Shown here piece by piece: positions 5,472-6,001 of a stretch of DNA of 6,001 nt (its first letter is position 1; each line of letters opens with the position of its first letter). Source of the DNA: Oscillospiraceae bacterium (GTDB taxonomy: Bacteria; Bacillota; Clostridia; Oscillospirales; Oscillospiraceae). The DNA is taken from NCBI GenBank assembly GCA_020025375.1, contig JAHHSF010000080.1, positions 1-6,001 of the forward strand, in the 5' to 3' direction. Made by a program: the position numbers and the translations under genes. The notes beneath the pieces were generated by a model, which had not been told where the DNA came from, searched no databases, and saw only the letters and a list, made by a program, of their open reading frames with translations.

Positions 5472-6001
5472 ATGATCAACATTGCTGTTTTGGGCTTCGG
5501 GACCGTGGGCTCCGGCGTGGCTGAGGTCCTGGCTACCAACGGAGCTTCCATTGCCCGCCGGGTCAGCGAGCCCGTAAATGTAAAATACATCCTGGAGCTG
5601 CGCCCCCAGCCGGAGAGTCCCTGGGCTGACCGCTTTGTCAACGATTTCGCGGTCATAGAGGGGGACCCCGACCTCTCCATCGTGGTGGAGGCCATCGGCG
5701 GAGTGGGGGCCGCCCTGGACTTCACCCGCCGGGCTTTATCGGCGGGCAAGCATGTGGTCACCTCCAACAAGGAGCTGGTGGCCGAGCACGGCTGTGAGCT
5801 CTTGGCCCTGGCCAAGGAGCATGGGGTCCGCTACCTCTTTGAGGCCAGCGTGGGCGGGGGCATCCCCATCATTCACCCCCTGTACCAGTGCCTCTGCGCG
5901 AACGAGATCAGCGCCATCAGCGGCATCCTCAACGGTACCACCAACTACATCCTCACCCGGATGATCAAGGCCGGCCTCTCCTTTGAGGATGCCCTGAAGG
6001 A
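5472..6001 (+). CDS. hom: Homoserine dehydrogenase, N-terminal part (continues past the window)
   Basis: The first 176 residues are present; full-length enzymes have about 400-430. Homoserine dehydrogenase reduces L-aspartate 4-semialdehyde to L-homoserine with NAD(P)H, the branch point towards threonine and methionine, in the cytosol. The Rossmann nucleotide loop GFGTVG is at residues 8-13, VEAIGG at 72-77, the conserved SNK with its lysine at 98-100, EASVGGGIPII at 124-134, and the catalytic-domain signature LNGTTNYIL at 153-161. The ATG at 5472 is supported by AGGAG (5458-5462) nine bases upstream. It follows the ACT gene by 42 bp with no terminator, so the two are probably cotranscribed. 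Whether this enzyme carries its own C-terminal ACT domain, and whether thrC or thrB follow, lies beyond the right edge. Confidence 0.96.
   Translation, partial: MINIAVLGFGTVGSGVAEVLATNGASIARRVSEPVNVKYILELRPQPESPWADRFVNDFAVIEGDPDLSIVVEAIGGVGAALDFTRRALSAGKHVVTSNKELVAEHGCELLALAKEHGVRYLFEASVGGGIPIIHPLYQCLCANEISAISGILNGTTNYILTRMIKAGLSFEDALK

Noticed and set aside
5204..5815. Minus-strand open frame of 203 codons opposite the ACT gene and hom
   Set aside because: Both plus-strand genes are clearly identified. The antisense product is low-complexity, Ser/Thr/Ala-rich, with no domain.

Overview
The window looks like chromosomal DNA of a GC-rich gut-type Clostridia, probably Oscillospiraceae (Flavonifractor, Intestinimonas, Evtepia or similar). 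This is inferred from GC-rich codon use combined with strong Firmicute AGGAGG-type ribosome binding sites, and from protein families typical of that group (a BilS-like flavodoxin, a compact UvrD-type helicase, and a UPF0735 ACT protein next to homoserine dehydrogenase). The genus is not proven. No phage, IS, CRISPR, tRNA or rRNA is visible.

Layout. Bases 1-213 are non-coding as far as can be seen. They end in a near-consensus sigma-A promoter (150-178) that drives a two-gene operon: a BilS-like flavodoxin (214-711) and thiamine diphosphokinase ThiN (708-1322), joined by an ATGA stop/start overlap. A perfect 13-bp bidirectional terminator (1321-1350) separates this operon from a convergent UvrD/PcrA-like helicase (minus, 1351-3399). 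Upstream of the helicase a 138-bp gap carries an imperfect hairpin and a 10-bp tandem repeat. Next comes a class III PLP aminotransferase homologue (minus, 3538-4710). A 278-bp divergent intergenic region with a candidate promoter for each direction and several small inverted repeats follows. It leads to an ACT-domain protein (4989-5429) and homoserine dehydrogenase (5472 to beyond the right edge), which look like the start of a threonine/methionine biosynthesis operon.

Main point of interest. The aminotransferase homologue is full length and in frame, but it has Gly where the Schiff-base lysine should be (residue 250 in SFGGGMAGG, where the family has a lysine as in AKG). It also has several other changes in the cofactor/substrate pocket, while the rest of the PLP-fold signature is kept. 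It looks like a maintained pseudoenzyme or a PLP-fold protein with a changed function, and should not be annotated as a working acetylornithine transaminase without a test.

Otherwise the genes are ordinary metabolism and DNA-maintenance genes. I see no defence system or other multi-gene novel system in this window.
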